Assembly (NCBI GenBank): GCA_021790515.1
Contig: JAJYHV010000026.1
Coordinates: 1 to 64,000 of the forward strand
Direction: 5' to 3'
DNA: 64,000 nucleotides
DNA from: Pseudomonadota bacterium
GTDB taxonomy: Bacteria > Pseudomonadota > Gammaproteobacteria > Burkholderiales > Sulfuriferulaceae
Shown here: piece by piece, positions 44,781 through 57,210 of the stretch
Numbering within the stretch: the stretch's first letter is position 1
Layout: each line of letters begins with the position of its first letter
The notes under the pieces: generated by a model
What the model was told of the DNA's origin: nothing
Database searches by the model: none
The model's input: only the letters and a program-made list of their open reading frames with translations
Position numbers and translations under genes: made by a program

Positions 44781-44866
44781 TAGATGACATCTTGTCTTCC
44801 CTGTATACAATATGTTCTTCCCTGATGTTCTTCCCTGAAGAGAGGTATGACTGGTTTTCCGGTGCT

Positions 44867-44950
44867 TATCGAACTGCTGATTTATCCCTTTGCGAGCCGC
44901 GTCTTGCATTTCATTCCGCCAAGCCTCCGTCGCGACCATGTGGGAACAAG
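44867..44950 (-). repeat. MITE-like repeat, degenerate copy H
   Basis: On the minus strand TTCCCACATGGTCGCGACGGAGGCTTGGCGGAATGAAATGCAAG matches the left-type arm, ending in a decayed terminus near GGGATAAATCAGCAG. The rest of the 44539-45203 gap holds copy G, this copy and the pgsA promoter region; no convincing gene. Confidence 0.65.
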
Positions 44951-45135
44951 TCAATGATTTTTGTTTTTGTGTACGTAATTTTACGCGCAAATCCAGATCG
45001 ACGTCCAGATGACTTTGGAGTTTTCTGGCTGGCATATTCTGATAAAACTCCAGATTTGTTTTATCAGATCATCATCACGGCCATGTGGGCATAAATCAAC
45101 ATTTCCTGAAATTTGCATGTGTCGTTTTACAAGCG

Positions 45136-45164
45136 TTCTGTAAATGTCATATTCGGGTTAGAAT
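45136..45164 (+). promoter_or_regulatory. Possible sigma-70 promoter for the pgsA operon
   Basis: TTCTGT (45136-45141), 17-bp spacer, TAGAAT (45159-45164), 40 bp before pgsA. The -35 is weak. Confidence 0.3.
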
Positions 45165-45203
45165 CGGGACATTGTAGATCAATGATAGATAATGGTTGTC
45201 GTG

Positions 45204-45773
45204 ATGCCAATTAATTTGCCCAATCTGCTGACCTGGCTGCGCATCGTGCTGATTCCGCTGATGGTGGCAGTATTCTATTTTCCGGTCGACTGGTGGCTGA
45301 GCATACATCGGGACGCCGCGGCTGCCGCGATGTTTGGTGTCGCAGCATTGACTGACTGGTTGGATGGATATCTGGCACGCGTGCTCAGACAGACTTCGGC
45401 ATTTGGTGCGTTTCTCGATCCGGTGGCTGACAAGTTGATGGTGGCAGCTGCGTTGGTCATGCTGGTGCAGTTGCATCGGGTCGATGCGCTGGTGGCGTTT
45501 ATTATCATCGGGCGGGAGATTACCATTTCTGCCTTGCGGGAATGGATGGCTGGAATGGGCGCTGGTGGCAGTGTCGCGGTGTCAATGTTGGGCAAAATCA
45601 AGACCGCGGTGCAGATGTTGGCTATTCTCTGTTTGTTATGGCACACGCCGTTGATTGGTTGGAAGGTACAACAAACGGGCACCTGGCTTATCTGGCTGGC
45701 GGCGCTGTTAACCTTGTGGTCAATGGTGTATTATCTGCGCTGCGCGTGGAGGGAGATTGTGCATCGTGGATAA
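45204..45773 (+). CDS. pgsA: CDP-diacylglycerol-glycerol-3-phosphate 3-phosphatidyltransferase
   Basis: Makes phosphatidylglycerophosphate, precursor of phosphatidylglycerol and cardiolipin, in the inner membrane. 189 residues from ATG at 45204 (MPINLPNLLTWLRI, the usual start). The CDP-alcohol motif is complete: DWLDGYLARVLRQTSAFGAF followed by LDPVADK. Overlaps kup slightly. Confidence 0.95.
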   Translation: MPINLPNLLTWLRIVLIPLMVAVFYFPVDWWLSIHRDAAAAAMFGVAALTDWLDGYLARVLRQTSAFGAFLDPVADKLMVAAALVMLVQLHRVDALVAFIIIGREITISALREWMAGMGAGGSVAVSMLGKIKTAVQMLAILCLLWHTPLIGWKVQQTGTWLIWLAALLTLWSMVYYLRCAWREIVHRG

Positions 45774-47679
45774 CCATACTCTGGTAGCAGAGACAATGGC
45801 GGCAAGTGATGGTGGCAGGAAACGGAATCTGGCGGCATTGGCGCTAGCCGCTATTGGTGTGGTGTTTGGTGATATCGGTACCAGCCCCTTGTATGCCTTG
45901 CAAACGGTTTTTGCGACGGGTCACGGTGTAGACGTCAACACGGGAAACCTGTACGGCATTTTGTCACTGGTTTTGTGGTCGCTGTTGCTGGTCGTGGCGC
46001 TCAAGTTTGTGGTGTTCATCATGCGGGCCGATAACCACGGTGAAGGTGGCATCATGGCGTTGATGGCACTGATCCGGCGCTTGCTGCGCGAGGATGAGCG
46101 CATTCGTAACATGTTGATCATGTTTGGCCTGTTCGGAGCAGCACTTTTTTTTGGTGACGGCATTATCACGCCGGCCATTTCAGTGCTTTCCGCCATGGAA
46201 GGTCTGGAGGTGGCTGCCCCCGGTTTCACACCGTTCGTCATCCCGTTGTCATTGCTGGTGCTGGTGGGGCTGTTTTATATCCAGAGCAAGGGTACTTCTA
46301 CTGTCGGTACATTGTTTGGTCCGGTCATGGTGGTGTGGTTCGCCGTGATTGCGGTGCTGGGCGTGTTGCAGATTGCTCGCGCGCCACAGATTCTGCAAGC
46401 GGCGAACCCCATTTACGCCATCGGATTTCTGACCGGGCATGGTATACATGGATTTCTGGCGCTTGGCGCTGTGGTGTTGACGGTCACCGGCGCAGAGGCG
46501 CTGTATGCCGATATGGGGCATTTTGGTCCGCAACCGATCCGTTTGTCCTGGTTTTTGTTGGTCTTGCCCGCACTGGTATTGAATTATTTCGGTCAGGGTG
46601 CGCTGATGATGCTTGATCATGCCACGGCAGCCAATCCGTTTTATGCCATGGCACCCAAGTGGGCGTTATACCCGATGGTGGCGCTGTCCACTGTGGCAAC
46701 AGTCATCGCATCGCAAGCGGTCATTTCCGGCGTGTTTTCCATGACACAGCAGGCGATTCAGCTGGGTTTCTTGCCGCGAACCAATGTCGTGCATACGTCG
46801 GCTCGCGAAATCGGTCAGATTTACGTGCCGTCGATGAATTGGGTGATGATGCTGGGCGTTGTCGCGCTGATTCTGGGGTTTCGGTCTTCGGCAAATCTGG
46901 GTTGGGCTTATGGTCTGGCGGTGACAGGCACCATTACGATTGATACTTTGCTTGTGTTCGTGGTGGCGCGGCGCATGTGGCATTGGAATAAAGTGGTGGC
47001 GCTGGGGGGGTTGGCGTTTTTCCTTACGATAGACTTGGCGTTTTTTGGCGCCAATCTGGTCAAGATTTTTGAAGGAGGCTGGTTCCCGCTGGCGATTGGC
47101 GGCATCATGTTTACGCTGATGAGCACATGGAAACGCGGGCGTGAATTGTTGGCCGAACGTTTGCAGGCGCAGTCGATTGCGTTAAAACCTTTCGTGCAGG
47201 GTTTGATGGAAGATTCGCCCTTGCGTGTGCCGGGCACAGCGATATTTCTGACGACCAATCTGAACAATGTGCCCCATGCCATGCTGCATAACCTGCTGCA
47301 CAACAAAGTGTTGCATGAAACGGTCGTCGTGTTGACTGTTGTCATGCGTAACAAACCCTGGATAGAAAACCAGGAACGCTTGCAGGTGGAGAAAATTGCA
47401 GCCGGCTTCTATAGTATTTCCATACATTTTGGTTTTAAAGAAGAGCCCAATGTGCCTTTGGCGCTGGCTCCGCTGAAGTTGCGCGGTAATCCGTTGAATC
47501 TGATGGAAACATCGTTCTTCCTGAGCCGCGAAACGTTGGTGGTGACTAAAATGCCGGGCATGGCCTTATGGCGTGAACGACTGTTTGTCAGCATGGCGCG
47601 TAATGGCAGCAGTGCAACGGCGTTTTTCCATATTCCCACCAATCGGGTTATCGAGTTGGGTACGCAAGTAGAGTTGTAA
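45766..47679 (+). CDS. kup: Kup-family potassium uptake protein
   Basis: Proton-coupled potassium importer. About 637 residues from GTG at 45766 (GGGAG upstream); ATG at 45796 also possible. [20 protein letters not shown] is the family opening, and about twelve transmembrane helices follow, then a hydrophilic C-terminal domain ([20 protein letters not shown]). Lies between pgsA and def in one transcription unit. Confidence 0.95.
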   Translation: MDNHTLVAETMAASDGGRKRNLAALALAAIGVVFGDIGTSPLYALQTVFATGHGVDVNTGNLYGILSLVLWSLLLVVALKFVVFIMRADNHGEGGIMALMALIRRLLREDERIRNMLIMFGLFGAALFFGDGIITPAISVLSAMEGLEVAAPGFTPFVIPLSLLVLVGLFYIQSKGTSTVGTLFGPVMVVWFAVIAVLGVLQIARAPQILQAANPIYAIGFLTGHGIHGFLALGAVVLTVTGAEALYADMGHFGPQPIRLSWFLLVLPALVLNYFGQGALMMLDHATAANPFYAMAPKWALYPMVALSTVATVIASQAVISGVFSMTQQAIQLGFLPRTNVVHTSAREIGQIYVPSMNWVMMLGVVALILGFRSSANLGWAYGLAVTGTITIDTLLVFVVARRMWHWNKVVALGGLAFFLTIDLAFFGANLVKIFEGGWFPLAIGGIMFTLMSTWKRGRELLAERLQAQSIALKPFVQGLMEDSPLRVPGTAIFLTTNLNNVPHAMLHNLLHNKVLHETVVVLTVVMRNKPWIENQERLQVEKIAAGFYSISIHFGFKEEPNVPLALAPLKLRGNPLNLMETSFFLSRETLVVTKMPGMALWRERLFVSMARNGSSATAFFHIPTNRVIELGTQVEL

Positions 47680-47692
47680 TGGTGGAATTGTC

Positions 47693-48229
47693 ATGGCGGT
47701 TCGTCAGGTATTGAGAATGGGCGATGCCCGTTTGCTGGAACGCGCGCAGCCAGTGCTGGATTTTGGCGCCCCCGGTCTGCAGGAATTGCTGATTGACATG
47801 CGGGATACGATGGCCGCCTTGCAGGGTGCCGGTTTGGCTGCGCCACAGATTGGTGTTGGGTTGCAGGTGGTCATTTTTGGTGTTGAACGCAATTTGCGTT
47901 ACCCGGAGGCCGAGGCCGTTCCGGAAACGGTGCTGATCAACCCGGTACTCACATCGCTGGATGATGAAATCGATGAGGCGTGGGAGGGTTGTCTGTCTGT
48001 GCCGGGGATGCGAGGGTTGGTGCCACGGCATCGCCACGTACGATACCGTGGTTTCGATGCCGAGGGCAAGCCGATTGATCGCAGTGTGAGCGGTTTCCAT
48101 GCCCGGGTAGTGCAACATGAGGTCGATCACCTGTTTGGCGTGCTATATCCGATGCGGATTCGGGATTTGCGTCAATTCGGTTTCAGTGAGGTATTGTTTC
48201 CGGGCAGGGATGTGACGCTTGACGACTGA
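47693..48229 (+). CDS. def: Peptide deformylase
   Basis: Removes the formyl group from nascent proteins. 178 residues with all three motifs: [16 protein letters not shown] and QHEVDHL (metal ligands Cys and two His). Length and the LRQFGF tail fit class I enzymes. Usually paired with fmt; here it precedes dnaE, overlapping it by 11 nt. Confidence 0.96.
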   Translation: MAVRQVLRMGDARLLERAQPVLDFGAPGLQELLIDMRDTMAALQGAGLAAPQIGVGLQVVIFGVERNLRYPEAEAVPETVLINPVLTSLDDEIDEAWEGCLSVPGMRGLVPRHRHVRYRGFDAEGKPIDRSVSGFHARVVQHEVDHLFGVLYPMRIRDLRQFGFSEVLFPGRDVTLDD

Positions 48230-51200
48230 ACCGCGCTTCATTCACTTGCGCTTGCATTCGGAATATTCGATTACCGATGGTATTGTGCGGATTGATGATG
48301 CGGTAGCGCGAGCGGTGTCCGACGATATGCCGGCGCTGGCATTGACGGATCTCGCCAACGTGTTCGGGTTGGTGAAGTTTTATCAGGCTGCGCGTGGTCA
48401 AGGCGTCAAACCCATTATAGGCTGTGATGTTTGGGTTGATCGGCCGGAATTGGGCGGGCGCGCGGTTCGAGTCCTGTTTCTGGTGCAAAATCTGTTGGGT
48501 TATCGACGTTTGTCGGCATGGTTGACACGGGCTTATCGTGATCATCGTGTAGGCGGGCGAGCACAATTGCGTATGGAATGGCTGCGTGAAACGGGTACTG
48601 ATGGCGTCATTGCTCTGTCTGGCGCGCAATGGGGTGATGTGGGGCAATCGTTGCTTGCCGAAGACAAGGTGGCTGCCAGCCGGTTTGCCCTGCAGTGGGC
48701 AAACTTGTTTCCTCAACGTTATTACCTCGAAATCCAGCGCACAGGCAGTCAGGATGCGGAAACCTGTTTGCGTCGCACGGTGATGCTGGCGGGCGAGTTG
48801 AATTTGCCTGTGGTGGCGACGCACCCGATTCAATTCATGGATACCGAAGACTTCAAGGCACACGAGACACGGGTGTGTATCGCAGAAGGATTTTTGCTGG
48901 CGGATAAACGCAGGCCGCAACTATTTACCGATGCGCAGTATTTCAAGCGCCAGGATGAAATGTGCGCGCTGTTTGCCGATTTGCCACAGGCACTGGAAAA
49001 TAGCGTGCAGATTGCACTGCGTTGTTCGCTGGAACTACCCTTGGGCAAAAGTCATTTGCCGGTTTTTCCTGTTCCTGATGGCATTACGCTTGACGCGTTT
49101 TTGCGGCAGCGCGCGCAGGAAGGTTTGCTGAAAAGGCTGTTGTTGCTGTTTCCGGACACAGTCGTGCGTGAGCAGCAGATGGAGCGCTATCGGGAGCGGC
49201 TGGATTTTGAGTTGGCGACCATCATTCAGATGCAGTTTCCTGGTTATTTTCTGATTGTGGCTGATTTTATCAATTGGGCCAAACAGAATGGTGTGCCGGT
49301 AGGGCCAGGCCGTGGATCAGGCGCGGGGTCGCTGGTGGCGTATGCGTTGGGTATTACTGATCTGGACCCATTGCCCTATGATTTGCTGTTTGAACGCTTT
49401 TTGAACCCGGAGCGTGTGTCGATGCCCGATTTTGACGTGGATTTCTGTCAGGACGGCCGTGAGCGGGTGATTCACTATGTGCGCGATCAGTATGGCGCAG
49501 AAGCGGTATCGCAGATTGTAACGTTCGGTACATTGGGGTCGCGCTCGGTGATTCGTGACGTGGGACGGGTTCTGGATTTGCCGTATAATTTGTGCGATCA
49601 ATTGTCCAAGTTGATTCCGATTGAAGGTGTCAAACCCGTCTCATTGGCCGTCGCACTGGAAAAAGAGCCACAGCTACGCGAGCGTTATGACAATGAAGAA
49701 GATGTTCATGAATTGTTCGATCTGGCGCGCAAACTGGAAGATTTGACGCGCAACGTGGGCATGCATGCCGGAGGCGTGTTGATTGCACCGGGAAAAATCA
49801 GCGATTTTTGTCCGGTGTACGTGGCCGATGGATCGGACTCGGTAGTGTCCCAGTTCGACAAGGATGACGTAGAAAAAGCCGGATTGGTCAAGTTTGACTT
49901 TCTCGGTCTGCGTACATTGACCATTCTGGATTGGGCGGTGCGTTATGTGGCGCAACTGTCGCCGGAAGGCAAGGCGCCATTTACACTGGAGACCTTGCCG
50001 CTGGATGACCGCCCTACTTATGCATTATTGAAATCGGCGCGTACCACGGCGGTGTTCCAACTCGAATCGCGGGGCATGAAAGACCTGATTCGTCGCTTGC
50101 AGCCGGATTGCTTCGAGGATGTGGTGGCGCTGGTGGCGTTGTTCCGACCTGGTCCGCTCGAGTCGGGGATGGTGGATGATTTCATCAACCGTAAGCATGG
50201 TCGCGCTCGCGTGGATTATATGCATCCTTCGCTGGAAGCGACACTCAAACCAACGTATGGCGTGATTGTGTATCAGGAACAGGTGATGCAGATTGCCCAG
50301 ATTATGGGAAGTTATACTTTGGGTGGTGCCGATTTGCTGCGACGCGCCATGGGCAAGAAAAAAGCAGAAGAAATGGCGCAGCATCGCGGCCTGTTCGTGC
50401 AAGGAGCTGTCAAACAGGGCGTCAATGAAGCGCTGGCCACCGGCATTTTTGATTTGATGGAAAAATTCGCGGGCTACGGTTTCAACAAATCCCATTCGGC
50501 GGCGTACGCATTGGTGGCTTACCAGACCGCATGGCTGAAAACCCATCATCCGGCGGCATTCATGGCCGCCACGTTGTCAGCGGATATGGACGATACCGAC
50601 AAGGTGCGACTGTTTTGTGATGAAGCCAAGGCAATGGGGTTGACGTTATTGCCACCGGACATCAATGTGTCGGGCTATCGTTTTGTACCGGAATCCGTGC
50701 AGCAGATTCGTTATGGGCTGGGTGCGGTCAAGGGTACTGGTGAGGCGGCCATTGTCGCCATCATTGCGGCAAGAGATGCCGGTGGCCGATTTGTGGACAT
50801 GTTTGATCTGGTGAAACGGATTGATCGGCGCAGCGTCAACAGGCGTGCGCTGGAAGCATTGATACGCGCTGGCGCGCTGGATGATATCGGTGGTCATCAT
50901 CGCGCGAGTTTGCTGGCCAGCCTGGGCGCTGCCATGGAGTGGGCGGAACAGCAGGCTTTGGCGGCAAATCAGCATAGTCTGTTTGGTGGCGATGATCATC
51001 AGGAGAGCATGTGTTTGACTGAGTTGGCGCCATGGTCTGAACAACAGCGCCTGCTGGAAGAGAAAGCGGCATTGGGATTTTATTTCAGCGGGCATCCTTT
51101 TCACGCATGGAAAGACGCGTTGGCAGACATGGTGAAATTGCGACTGGATCAATTGCAGCCAACACAGAAACCCGTGCTGTTGGCGGGTATCGTGGTCAGT

Positions 51201-51659
51201 TTGCGAACGCAAATGACGCGTCGAGGCAAAATGGCTTTTGTGATGCTGGACGACGGTGATGGCAGTATCGAAGTGCCGATTTTTAATGAGTTGTTCGAGC
51301 GGTATCGTGACTGGTTGAAAGAAGATCGTTTGTTGCTGGTGGAAGGCAAGGTGGGGCGCGATGATTACTCTGGTGGTCTGCGCGTGCAGGTTGATCGATT
51401 GTTTGATTTGACCTCGGCGCGGACGCAATATGCCCGTCAATTGTTACTGACAGTCCAACAAGGTATGTCAGCCGATCAATTGCAAGCGCAGTTGCGTCCA
51501 TATTGTGATGCGGCAGGTTGTCCGGTGCGGGTGAGTTATCATTTACCGAATGCCGTGGCAGAGTTGGAACTGGGCGAGGCGTGGAAGGTCGTGCTACACG
51601 ATACCTTGCTGGGTTCCTTGCGCGAAACAGGTATCGTCGCGACCGTTGTGTTTGGGTGA
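48219..51659 (+). CDS. dnaE: DNA polymerase III alpha subunit
   Basis: Replicative polymerase. 1146 residues. PHP domain at the start ([20 protein letters not shown]), polymerase active-site acidic motif [16 protein letters not shown], and [12 protein letters not shown] in the fingers. An OB-fold near residues 985-1050 ([20 protein letters not shown]) follows. TTG at 48219 is the only start available, since an in-frame TGA lies six bases before it; AGGG precedes it. This start gives the expected family N-terminus. Confidence 0.97.
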   Translation: MTTEPRFIHLRLHSEYSITDGIVRIDDAVARAVSDDMPALALTDLANVFGLVKFYQAARGQGVKPIIGCDVWVDRPELGGRAVRVLFLVQNLLGYRRLSAWLTRAYRDHRVGGRAQLRMEWLRETGTDGVIALSGAQWGDVGQSLLAEDKVAASRFALQWANLFPQRYYLEIQRTGSQDAETCLRRTVMLAGELNLPVVATHPIQFMDTEDFKAHETRVCIAEGFLLADKRRPQLFTDAQYFKRQDEMCALFADLPQALENSVQIALRCSLELPLGKSHLPVFPVPDGITLDAFLRQRAQEGLLKRLLLLFPDTVVREQQMERYRERLDFELATIIQMQFPGYFLIVADFINWAKQNGVPVGPGRGSGAGSLVAYALGITDLDPLPYDLLFERFLNPERVSMPDFDVDFCQDGRERVIHYVRDQYGAEAVSQIVTFGTLGSRSVIRDVGRVLDLPYNLCDQLSKLIPIEGVKPVSLAVALEKEPQLRERYDNEEDVHELFDLARKLEDLTRNVGMHAGGVLIAPGKISDFCPVYVADGSDSVVSQFDKDDVEKAGLVKFDFLGLRTLTILDWAVRYVAQLSPEGKAPFTLETLPLDDRPTYALLKSARTTAVFQLESRGMKDLIRRLQPDCFEDVVALVALFRPGPLESGMVDDFINRKHGRARVDYMHPSLEATLKPTYGVIVYQEQVMQIAQIMGSYTLGGADLLRRAMGKKKAEEMAQHRGLFVQGAVKQGVNEALATGIFDLMEKFAGYGFNKSHSAAYALVAYQTAWLKTHHPAAFMAATLSADMDDTDKVRLFCDEAKAMGLTLLPPDINVSGYRFVPESVQQIRYGLGAVKGTGEAAIVAIIAARDAGGRFVDMFDLVKRIDRRSVNRRALEALIRAGALDDIGGHHRASLLASLGAAMEWAEQQALAANQHSLFGGDDHQESMCLTELAPWSEQQRLLEEKAALGFYFSGHPFHAWKDALADMVKLRLDQLQPTQKPVLLAGIVVSLRTQMTRRGKMAFVMLDDGDGSIEVPIFNELFERYRDWLKEDRLLLVEGKVGRDDYSGGLRVQVDRLFDLTSARTQYARQLLLTVQQGMSADQLQAQLRPYCDAAGCPVRVSYHLPNAVAELELGEAWKVVLHDTLLGSLRETGIVATVVFG

Positions 51660-51705
51660 TGGTATCGGGGGCGATCGGGTATCGTAATCTGTGACCATGA
51701 TGCAA

Positions 51706-51735
51706 TTGGACAAGACAATCTGATTGGGCTAAAAT
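51706..51735 (+). promoter_or_regulatory. Putative sigma-70 promoter of carAB
   Basis: TTGGAC (51706-51711), 18-bp spacer, TAAAAT (51730-51735). It leaves a leader of about 95 nt before carA, long enough for pyrimidine- or arginine-linked control, though no specific site is recognised. Confidence 0.5.
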
Positions 51736-51837
51736 GACGCTATTGTTGCAGGGGTGTTTGAGGCGGGCGCGGTGAGAACCTTGCCCGTTTATTTTGCGCG
51801 CAGGTGTTGTACGCGCTATTTCGGTGAGGTGGTTTAG

Positions 51838-52974
51838 TTGCAACGGCATTCTGCAGTTCTTGTGTTGGCTGATGGTTCGGTGTTTCGTGGCACCAAAGTG
51901 GGTGCCAGCGGTGTTGCAGTGGGTGAAGTGGTGTTTAACACAGCCATGACCGGTTATCAGGAAATTTTGACTGACCCTTCATACGCACGCCAGATTGTGA
52001 CGTTGACATGCCCGCATGTTGGCAATACCGGAGTAAATGCCGAAGATGCCGAATCGTCGGCAATTCATGCTACCGGTCTGGTGGTGCGTGATTTGCCCGC
52101 GTTGGCAAGCAACTTTCGTTCGCGGGATGGCCTGTCTGATTGGTTGGCAGCACATGGCGTGGTGGCGATTGCGAATGTGGATACACGTAGGCTCACCCGC
52201 ATTCTTCGCGAAAAAGGTGCGCAGGCCGGTTGCATCATCGCTGGAGACACTCCGGATGAAAAATTGGCGTTATGCGAAGCGGAAGCCTTTCCGGGATTGG
52301 CCGGGATGGATCTGGCGCGAGTGGTTTCGGCTGCAGCGCGCTACGAATGGGTAGAAGGCGAGTGGTCGTTGGGACGTGGTTTTGTGCCGCCCATTGTACA
52401 GAATTGGCATGTGGTTGCTTTTGATTATGGTATCAAACGCAATATTTTACGCATGTTGGCCGCGCGCAGTTGTCGGGTGACCGTATTGCCTGCGCAGTCG
52501 AGCGCCGAAGAAGCGCTGGCGTTGCAGCCCGATGGTATTTTCCTGTCCAACGGGCCGGGCGATCCGGAAGCCTGCGATTATGCCATTGCTGCGGTAAAGA
52601 AATTGCTGGAGACAGGTATTCCAGTCTTTGGGATTTGTCTGGGGCATCAATTGCTGGCGTTGGCCTCTGGGGCGAAAACAGTCAAGATGAAATTTGGTCA
52701 CCATGGTGCCAATCATCCAGTCAAGGATCTGCAGACTGGTCGAGTGTTGATCAGCAGCCAGAATCACGGATTTGCTGTGGATGAGCAGACGCTACCGCAA
52801 AATTTGCGCGCTACGCATGTTTCATTGTTTGATGGGTCCTTGCAAGGTGTTGTGCGTACCGACGTGCCTGCGTTCAGTTTTCAGGGACACCCGGAGGCAA
52901 GCCCCGGACCACATGATGTGGCTTTGTTGTTTGATCGTTTTGTGGCGATGATGCAGGCGCATCGCACCACCTGA
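51838..52974 (+). CDS. carA: Carbamoyl phosphate synthase small (glutaminase) subunit
   Basis: Supplies ammonia from glutamine for carbamoyl phosphate synthesis (arginine and pyrimidines). 378 residues. N-terminal [19 protein letters not shown]; class I glutaminase triad Cys in [12 protein letters not shown] and His/Glu in [11 protein letters not shown]. Start is TTG at 51838 with GAGGTG seven bases upstream; no ATG fits the conserved N-terminus. Confidence 0.97.
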   Translation: MQRHSAVLVLADGSVFRGTKVGASGVAVGEVVFNTAMTGYQEILTDPSYARQIVTLTCPHVGNTGVNAEDAESSAIHATGLVVRDLPALASNFRSRDGLSDWLAAHGVVAIANVDTRRLTRILREKGAQAGCIIAGDTPDEKLALCEAEAFPGLAGMDLARVVSAAARYEWVEGEWSLGRGFVPPIVQNWHVVAFDYGIKRNILRMLAARSCRVTVLPAQSSAEEALALQPDGIFLSNGPGDPEACDYAIAAVKKLLETGIPVFGICLGHQLLALASGAKTVKMKFGHHGANHPVKDLQTGRVLISSQNHGFAVDEQTLPQNLRATHVSLFDGSLQGVVRTDVPAFSFQGHPEASPGPHDVALLFDRFVAMMQAHRTT

Positions 52975-53025
52975 TTTTCTTTCGGTATTTTCTTTCGGTA
53001 TGTCAGTTTCACTGGTGCCGTTCTT

Positions 53026-56000
53026 ATGAGCAAACGTACAGATTTACACAGCATTCTGATTATTGGCGCAGGCCCTATTGTCATTGGGCAGGCTTGTGAG
53101 TTCGACTACTCCGGCGCGCAGGCGTGCAAAGCTCTGCGTGAGGAAGGGTATAGGGTTGTGTTGGTCAACTCGAACCCGGCGACCATCATGACTGACCCTG
53201 ACATGGCCGATGTGACATATATCGAGCCGATTACTTGGCAGGTGGTGGAAAAAATCATCGATAAGGAGCGGCCGGACGCCTTGCTGCCTACCATGGGTGG
53301 ACAGACGGCGCTGAACTGTGCGCTGGATTTGGCGCGGCATGGCGTGCTGGAACGGTATGGCGTCGAGTTGATAGGGGCTTCACGTGAAGCCATCGACAAA
53401 GCTGAAGATCGGGAAAAATTCAAGCAGGCGATGTCCCGCATTGGTCTTGAATCGCCGCGTTCTTCCATTGCGCATAGTGTGGAAGAGGCCTTGCAGGTGC
53501 AGGCAGCGATGGGATTTCCCACGATTATTCGACCGTCGTTTACCATGGGTGGCAGCGGTGGCGGCATTGCTTACAATCGGCAGGAATTTGTGGAAATCTG
53601 CGAGCGCGGATTGGAGGCGTCGCCTACTCATGAGTTGCTGATTGAAGAATCGCTCATTGGCTGGAAAGAGTTCGAGATGGAAGTGGTGCGCGATCGCCAG
53701 GACAATTGCATCATCGTGTGTTCAATCGAGAATCTTGATCCCATGGGCGTTCATACGGGCGATTCGATTACCGTGGCGCCAGCCCTGACACTGACCGATC
53801 GGGAATATCAGGTGATGCGCGATGCTTCGATCGCTGTGCTACGCGAAATCGGCGTGGAAACGGGAGGATCCAATGTGCAGTTTGGCGTCAATCCGCGTGA
53901 TGGCCGTCTGGTGGTCATTGAAATGAATCCACGCGTATCGCGTTCATCTGCACTGGCTTCCAAGGCGACCGGTTTTCCGATTGCGCGTGTAGCAGCCAAA
54001 TTGGCCATCGGTTATACACTGGATGAATTGAGCAACGACATCACGGGCGGAATGACCCCGGCGTCTTTCGAGCCGAGCATTGATTACGTGGTGACCAAGA
54101 TTCCACGTTTTGCTTTTGAAAAATTCCCGCAGGCCAATGATCGGTTGACCACGCAAATGAAGTCGGTGGGCGAGGTCATGGCTATCGGACGCACGTTCCG
54201 TGAATCGCTGCAAAAAGCGTTACGCGGACTGGAAACCGGCGTGCACGGCCTGGATTCGCTGTCGCTGGAACGGAATGTCATCGAAGCTGAAATCGGTAAT
54301 CCCGGGCCTGAGCGGCTCTGGTATGTTGCCGATGCCTTCCGTGTTGGTATGAGTATGGCAGAAGTACATGATTTTACGCATATTGATCCATGGTTTCTGG
54401 CGCAGATCGAAGCCTTGGTGAAAAGCGAACAGTCTTTGCAGGGACGCCAGCTTGACAGTCTGGGTGCAGACGAGATGTATCAGTTGAAGCGCGACGGATT
54501 TTCTGACCAGCGACTGGCCAGACTGTTGGGAACTGATAAACATGCCGTACGGCAGCGGCGTTGGGTACAGGGCATTCATCCGGTGTATAAACGTGTGGAT
54601 ACCTGTGCGGCGGAGTTTGCGTCGCACACGGCATACATGTACTCGACATATGAGGAAGAATGTGAGGCTTCGCCATCAAATCGCCGTAAAATCATGGTGT
54701 TGGGCGGAGGCCCAAACCGTATCGGGCAAGGTATCGAATTCGATTACTGCTGCGTGCACGCAGCGTTGGCCTTGCGCGAGGACGGTTACGAAACCATTAT
54801 GGTCAATTGTAATCCGGAGACTGTGTCAACGGATTATGATATTTCAGACCGTTTGTATTTCGAGCCGTTAACGTTGGAAGATGTGCTGGAAATCGTGCGC
54901 ATCGAAAAGCCGGAAGGCGTGATTGTGCAGTATGGCGGACAGACGCCATTGAAGTTGGCGCGTGATTTACAGTTGTGTGGGGCGCCCATCATCGGCACGA
55001 CACCGGACATGATTGATTGCGCGGAGGATCGTGAACGTTTTCAGAAGATGTTGCAGGCGTTGGGATTGCGGCAACCCGCCAACCGGACGGCGCGATCGGC
55101 GGAAGAAGCATTGAATCTTGCCGCCGAAATTGGCTATCCATTGGTCGTGCGCCCGTCTTATGTACTGGGTGGCCGTGCCATGGAAATCGTGCGCGTAGAA
55201 GAAGATTTGCAGCGTTATATGCGTGAAGCTGTCAAGGTTTCCAATGATTCGCCGGTATTGCTCGACCGGTTTTTGAATGACGCGGTCGAAGTGGATGTCG
55301 ATGCGGTTTCGGATGGTAAAACAGTCGTCATTGGCGGTATCATGGAACACATTGAACAGGCCGGTGTTCATTCTGGTGATTCTGCCTGTTCGTTACCACC
55401 CTATAGTCTGTCCGTGGCGATCCAGGATGAAATTCGGCGTCAAACGATGGTTATGGCGCGGGCACTGAATGTGGTAGGTTTGATGAATGTGCAGTTTGCC
55501 CTGCAAAACGGGGTGGTGTACGTGCTGGAGGTGAATCCTCGCGCGTCGCGTACAGTGCCGTTTGTGTCCAAAGCCACTGGTGTGGCGCTGGCCAAGGTGG
55601 CGGCGCGGTGCATGGTCGGCATGTCGCTGGAAAGCCAGGGGGTGCGGGGCGAGGTTATTCCACCGTATTATTCGGTCAAGGAGGCTGTGTTTCCTTTCGT
55701 CAAATTTCAGGGCGTCGATACGTTGCTGGGGCCGGAGATGAAATCTACCGGCGAGGTGATGGGTATCGGGGAAAGTTTTGCCGAAGCCTTTGTCAAATCG
55801 CAACTGGCCGCAGGTGTGAAACTGCCGCACGGTGGGCAGGCATTTTTGAGTGTGCGTCATGTGGATAAAAGCAAGATTGTCGACATTGGTGCGGAATTGG
55901 TCCGGCTTGGATTCGTGCTGGTGGCGACCCGTGGTACGGCTGCCGCTTTGCAGGCAGGAGGTTTGTCCGTCAATGTGGTCAACAAAGTGGCAGAAGGTCG

Positions 56001-56247
56001 CCCGCACATTGTGGACATGATCAAGAACAATGAAATCAGCCTGATTGTGAACGTGGTGGACGATAAACGCGCTGTACGCGACTCGGTGGAAATTCGTCGG
56101 GTGGCTTTGGCGCAACGAGTGACGTATTACACGACACTGGAAGGTGCGCGTGCTGCCTGCATTGGCATGCGGGCAATGCGCGAGTTGAATGTTTATGATA
56201 TACAGCAATTGCATGGGCGTTTGCATGCCCGGGAAAGTGTGACATGA
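53026..56247 (+). CDS. carB: Carbamoyl phosphate synthase large subunit
   Basis: 1073 residues with two homologous ATP-grasp halves ([20 protein letters not shown] and [20 protein letters not shown] mark their starts). The C-terminal MGS-like allosteric domain (about 935-1073; [18 protein letters not shown]) is present. Standard length. 51 nt after carA; its stop overlaps the greA start (ATGA). Confidence 0.98.
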   Translation: MSKRTDLHSILIIGAGPIVIGQACEFDYSGAQACKALREEGYRVVLVNSNPATIMTDPDMADVTYIEPITWQVVEKIIDKERPDALLPTMGGQTALNCALDLARHGVLERYGVELIGASREAIDKAEDREKFKQAMSRIGLESPRSSIAHSVEEALQVQAAMGFPTIIRPSFTMGGSGGGIAYNRQEFVEICERGLEASPTHELLIEESLIGWKEFEMEVVRDRQDNCIIVCSIENLDPMGVHTGDSITVAPALTLTDREYQVMRDASIAVLREIGVETGGSNVQFGVNPRDGRLVVIEMNPRVSRSSALASKATGFPIARVAAKLAIGYTLDELSNDITGGMTPASFEPSIDYVVTKIPRFAFEKFPQANDRLTTQMKSVGEVMAIGRTFRESLQKALRGLETGVHGLDSLSLERNVIEAEIGNPGPERLWYVADAFRVGMSMAEVHDFTHIDPWFLAQIEALVKSEQSLQGRQLDSLGADEMYQLKRDGFSDQRLARLLGTDKHAVRQRRWVQGIHPVYKRVDTCAAEFASHTAYMYSTYEEECEASPSNRRKIMVLGGGPNRIGQGIEFDYCCVHAALALREDGYETIMVNCNPETVSTDYDISDRLYFEPLTLEDVLEIVRIEKPEGVIVQYGGQTPLKLARDLQLCGAPIIGTTPDMIDCAEDRERFQKMLQALGLRQPANRTARSAEEALNLAAEIGYPLVVRPSYVLGGRAMEIVRVEEDLQRYMREAVKVSNDSPVLLDRFLNDAVEVDVDAVSDGKTVVIGGIMEHIEQAGVHSGDSACSLPPYSLSVAIQDEIRRQTMVMARALNVVGLMNVQFALQNGVVYVLEVNPRASRTVPFVSKATGVALAKVAARCMVGMSLESQGVRGEVIPPYYSVKEAVFPFVKFQGVDTLLGPEMKSTGEVMGIGESFAEAFVKSQLAAGVKLPHGGQAFLSVRHVDKSKIVDIGAELVRLGFVLVATRGTAAALQAGGLSVNVVNKVAEGRPHIVDMIKNNEISLIVNVVDDKRAVRDSVEIRRVALAQRVTYYTTLEGARAACIGMRAMRELNVYDIQQLHGRLHARESVT

Positions 56248-56729
56248 ATTCAATCGTTAAAGTCCCATTGACGGTGTTGGGCGCGCAGCAGTTGCGCGAT
56301 GAGTTGCATCGTCTGAAAACCATCGAACGTCCAGCAGTGATTACCGCAATTGCCGAAGCGCGTGCGCAGGGCGATTTGTCTGAAAATGCGGAGTACGATG
56401 CGGCCAAGGAAAAACAGGGTTTTATCGAAGGACGTATCGCTGAGTTGGAGGCAAAACTGTCAACAGCACAGGTTATCGATCCGGCGAGCATTGAGGCCGA
56501 AGGCCGTATCGTGTTTGGTGCCACTGTTGAACTGGAAGATATGAACAGTGGTGATACAGTGACCTATCAAATTGTCGGAGACGACGAAGCGGATATCAAA
56601 CTGGCAAAAATATCCATCAGTTCGCCGATTGCCCGGGCGCTGATTGGCAAGCATGCGGGAGATACGGCAGATGTGATGGCGCCAAGCGGCGTTCGTCAGT
56701 ATGAAGTGCTGGATGTGCGTTATATTTGA
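56244..56729 (+). CDS. greA: Transcription elongation factor GreA
   Basis: Rescues backtracked RNA polymerase by stimulating transcript cleavage. 161 residues: N-terminal coiled coil with the acidic tip [19 protein letters not shown]-terminal FKBP-like domain ([15 protein letters not shown]). Coupled to carB, the common betaproteobacterial order. Confidence 0.97.
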   Translation: MNSIVKVPLTVLGAQQLRDELHRLKTIERPAVITAIAEARAQGDLSENAEYDAAKEKQGFIEGRIAELEAKLSTAQVIDPASIEAEGRIVFGATVELEDMNSGDTVTYQIVGDDEADIKLAKISISSPIARALIGKHAGDTADVMAPSGVRQYEVLDVRYI

Positions 56730-56736
56730 GACCGCC

Positions 56737-57180
56737 ATGCACCGTTTCTCTGATATGTTGGCCAAAGTAGTGCTCACGATGTGGGTGGGTGGTCTATGGA
56801 CGATTGCGGTGGTGGCGTGGGTATTGTTCCAGAAACTGACCGACAGACAGTTGGCGGGCAATGTGGCCGGGACATTATTCACCATCGTGGATTGGGTCGG
56901 TATGGCGACCGGTTTTTATTTGCTGATACACCGCTCGGTGCGTGAGGGTACCGGTGTGTTGCGACGAGGATTTTTCTGGCTGGTGCTGGGTATGCTGTTG
57001 CTGACGCTGGGCAGTTATTTTGGCATCCAGCCCATTATTGAACAATTGAAAGCGCAGGCTTGGCCAAAAGCCGTGATGCAAAGCGTGTTTGCCGACCGTT
57101 TTGCCCGCTGGCATGGGATTTCCAGCGTGGTGTATCTGGTAGAATGTGTTTTGGGCTTGGTTCTGGTGGCGCGTGAATAA
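56737..57180 (+). CDS. DUF4149-type membrane protein
   Basis: 147 residues from ATG at 56737, seven bases after greA. Four hydrophobic helices (MLAKVVLTMWVGGLWTIAVV; FTIVDWVGMATGFYLLI; FFWLVLGMLLLTLGSYFGI; ISSVVYLVECVLGLVLVA) with the FxxWHGxSS-like FARWHGISSV. This matches the small conserved family regularly found between greA and rlmE in betaproteobacteria. Function unknown. Confidence 0.8.
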   Translation: MHRFSDMLAKVVLTMWVGGLWTIAVVAWVLFQKLTDRQLAGNVAGTLFTIVDWVGMATGFYLLIHRSVREGTGVLRRGFFWLVLGMLLLTLGSYFGIQPIIEQLKAQAWPKAVMQSVFADRFARWHGISSVVYLVECVLGLVLVARE

Positions 57181-57210
57181 TATCCTGACACTGTGGTGTC
57201 GGCTGTTCGT

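Noticed and set aside
44537-45094. 185-aa plus-strand ORF
   Set aside because: Most of it is translation of repeat copies G and H; the remainder shows no family or good start.
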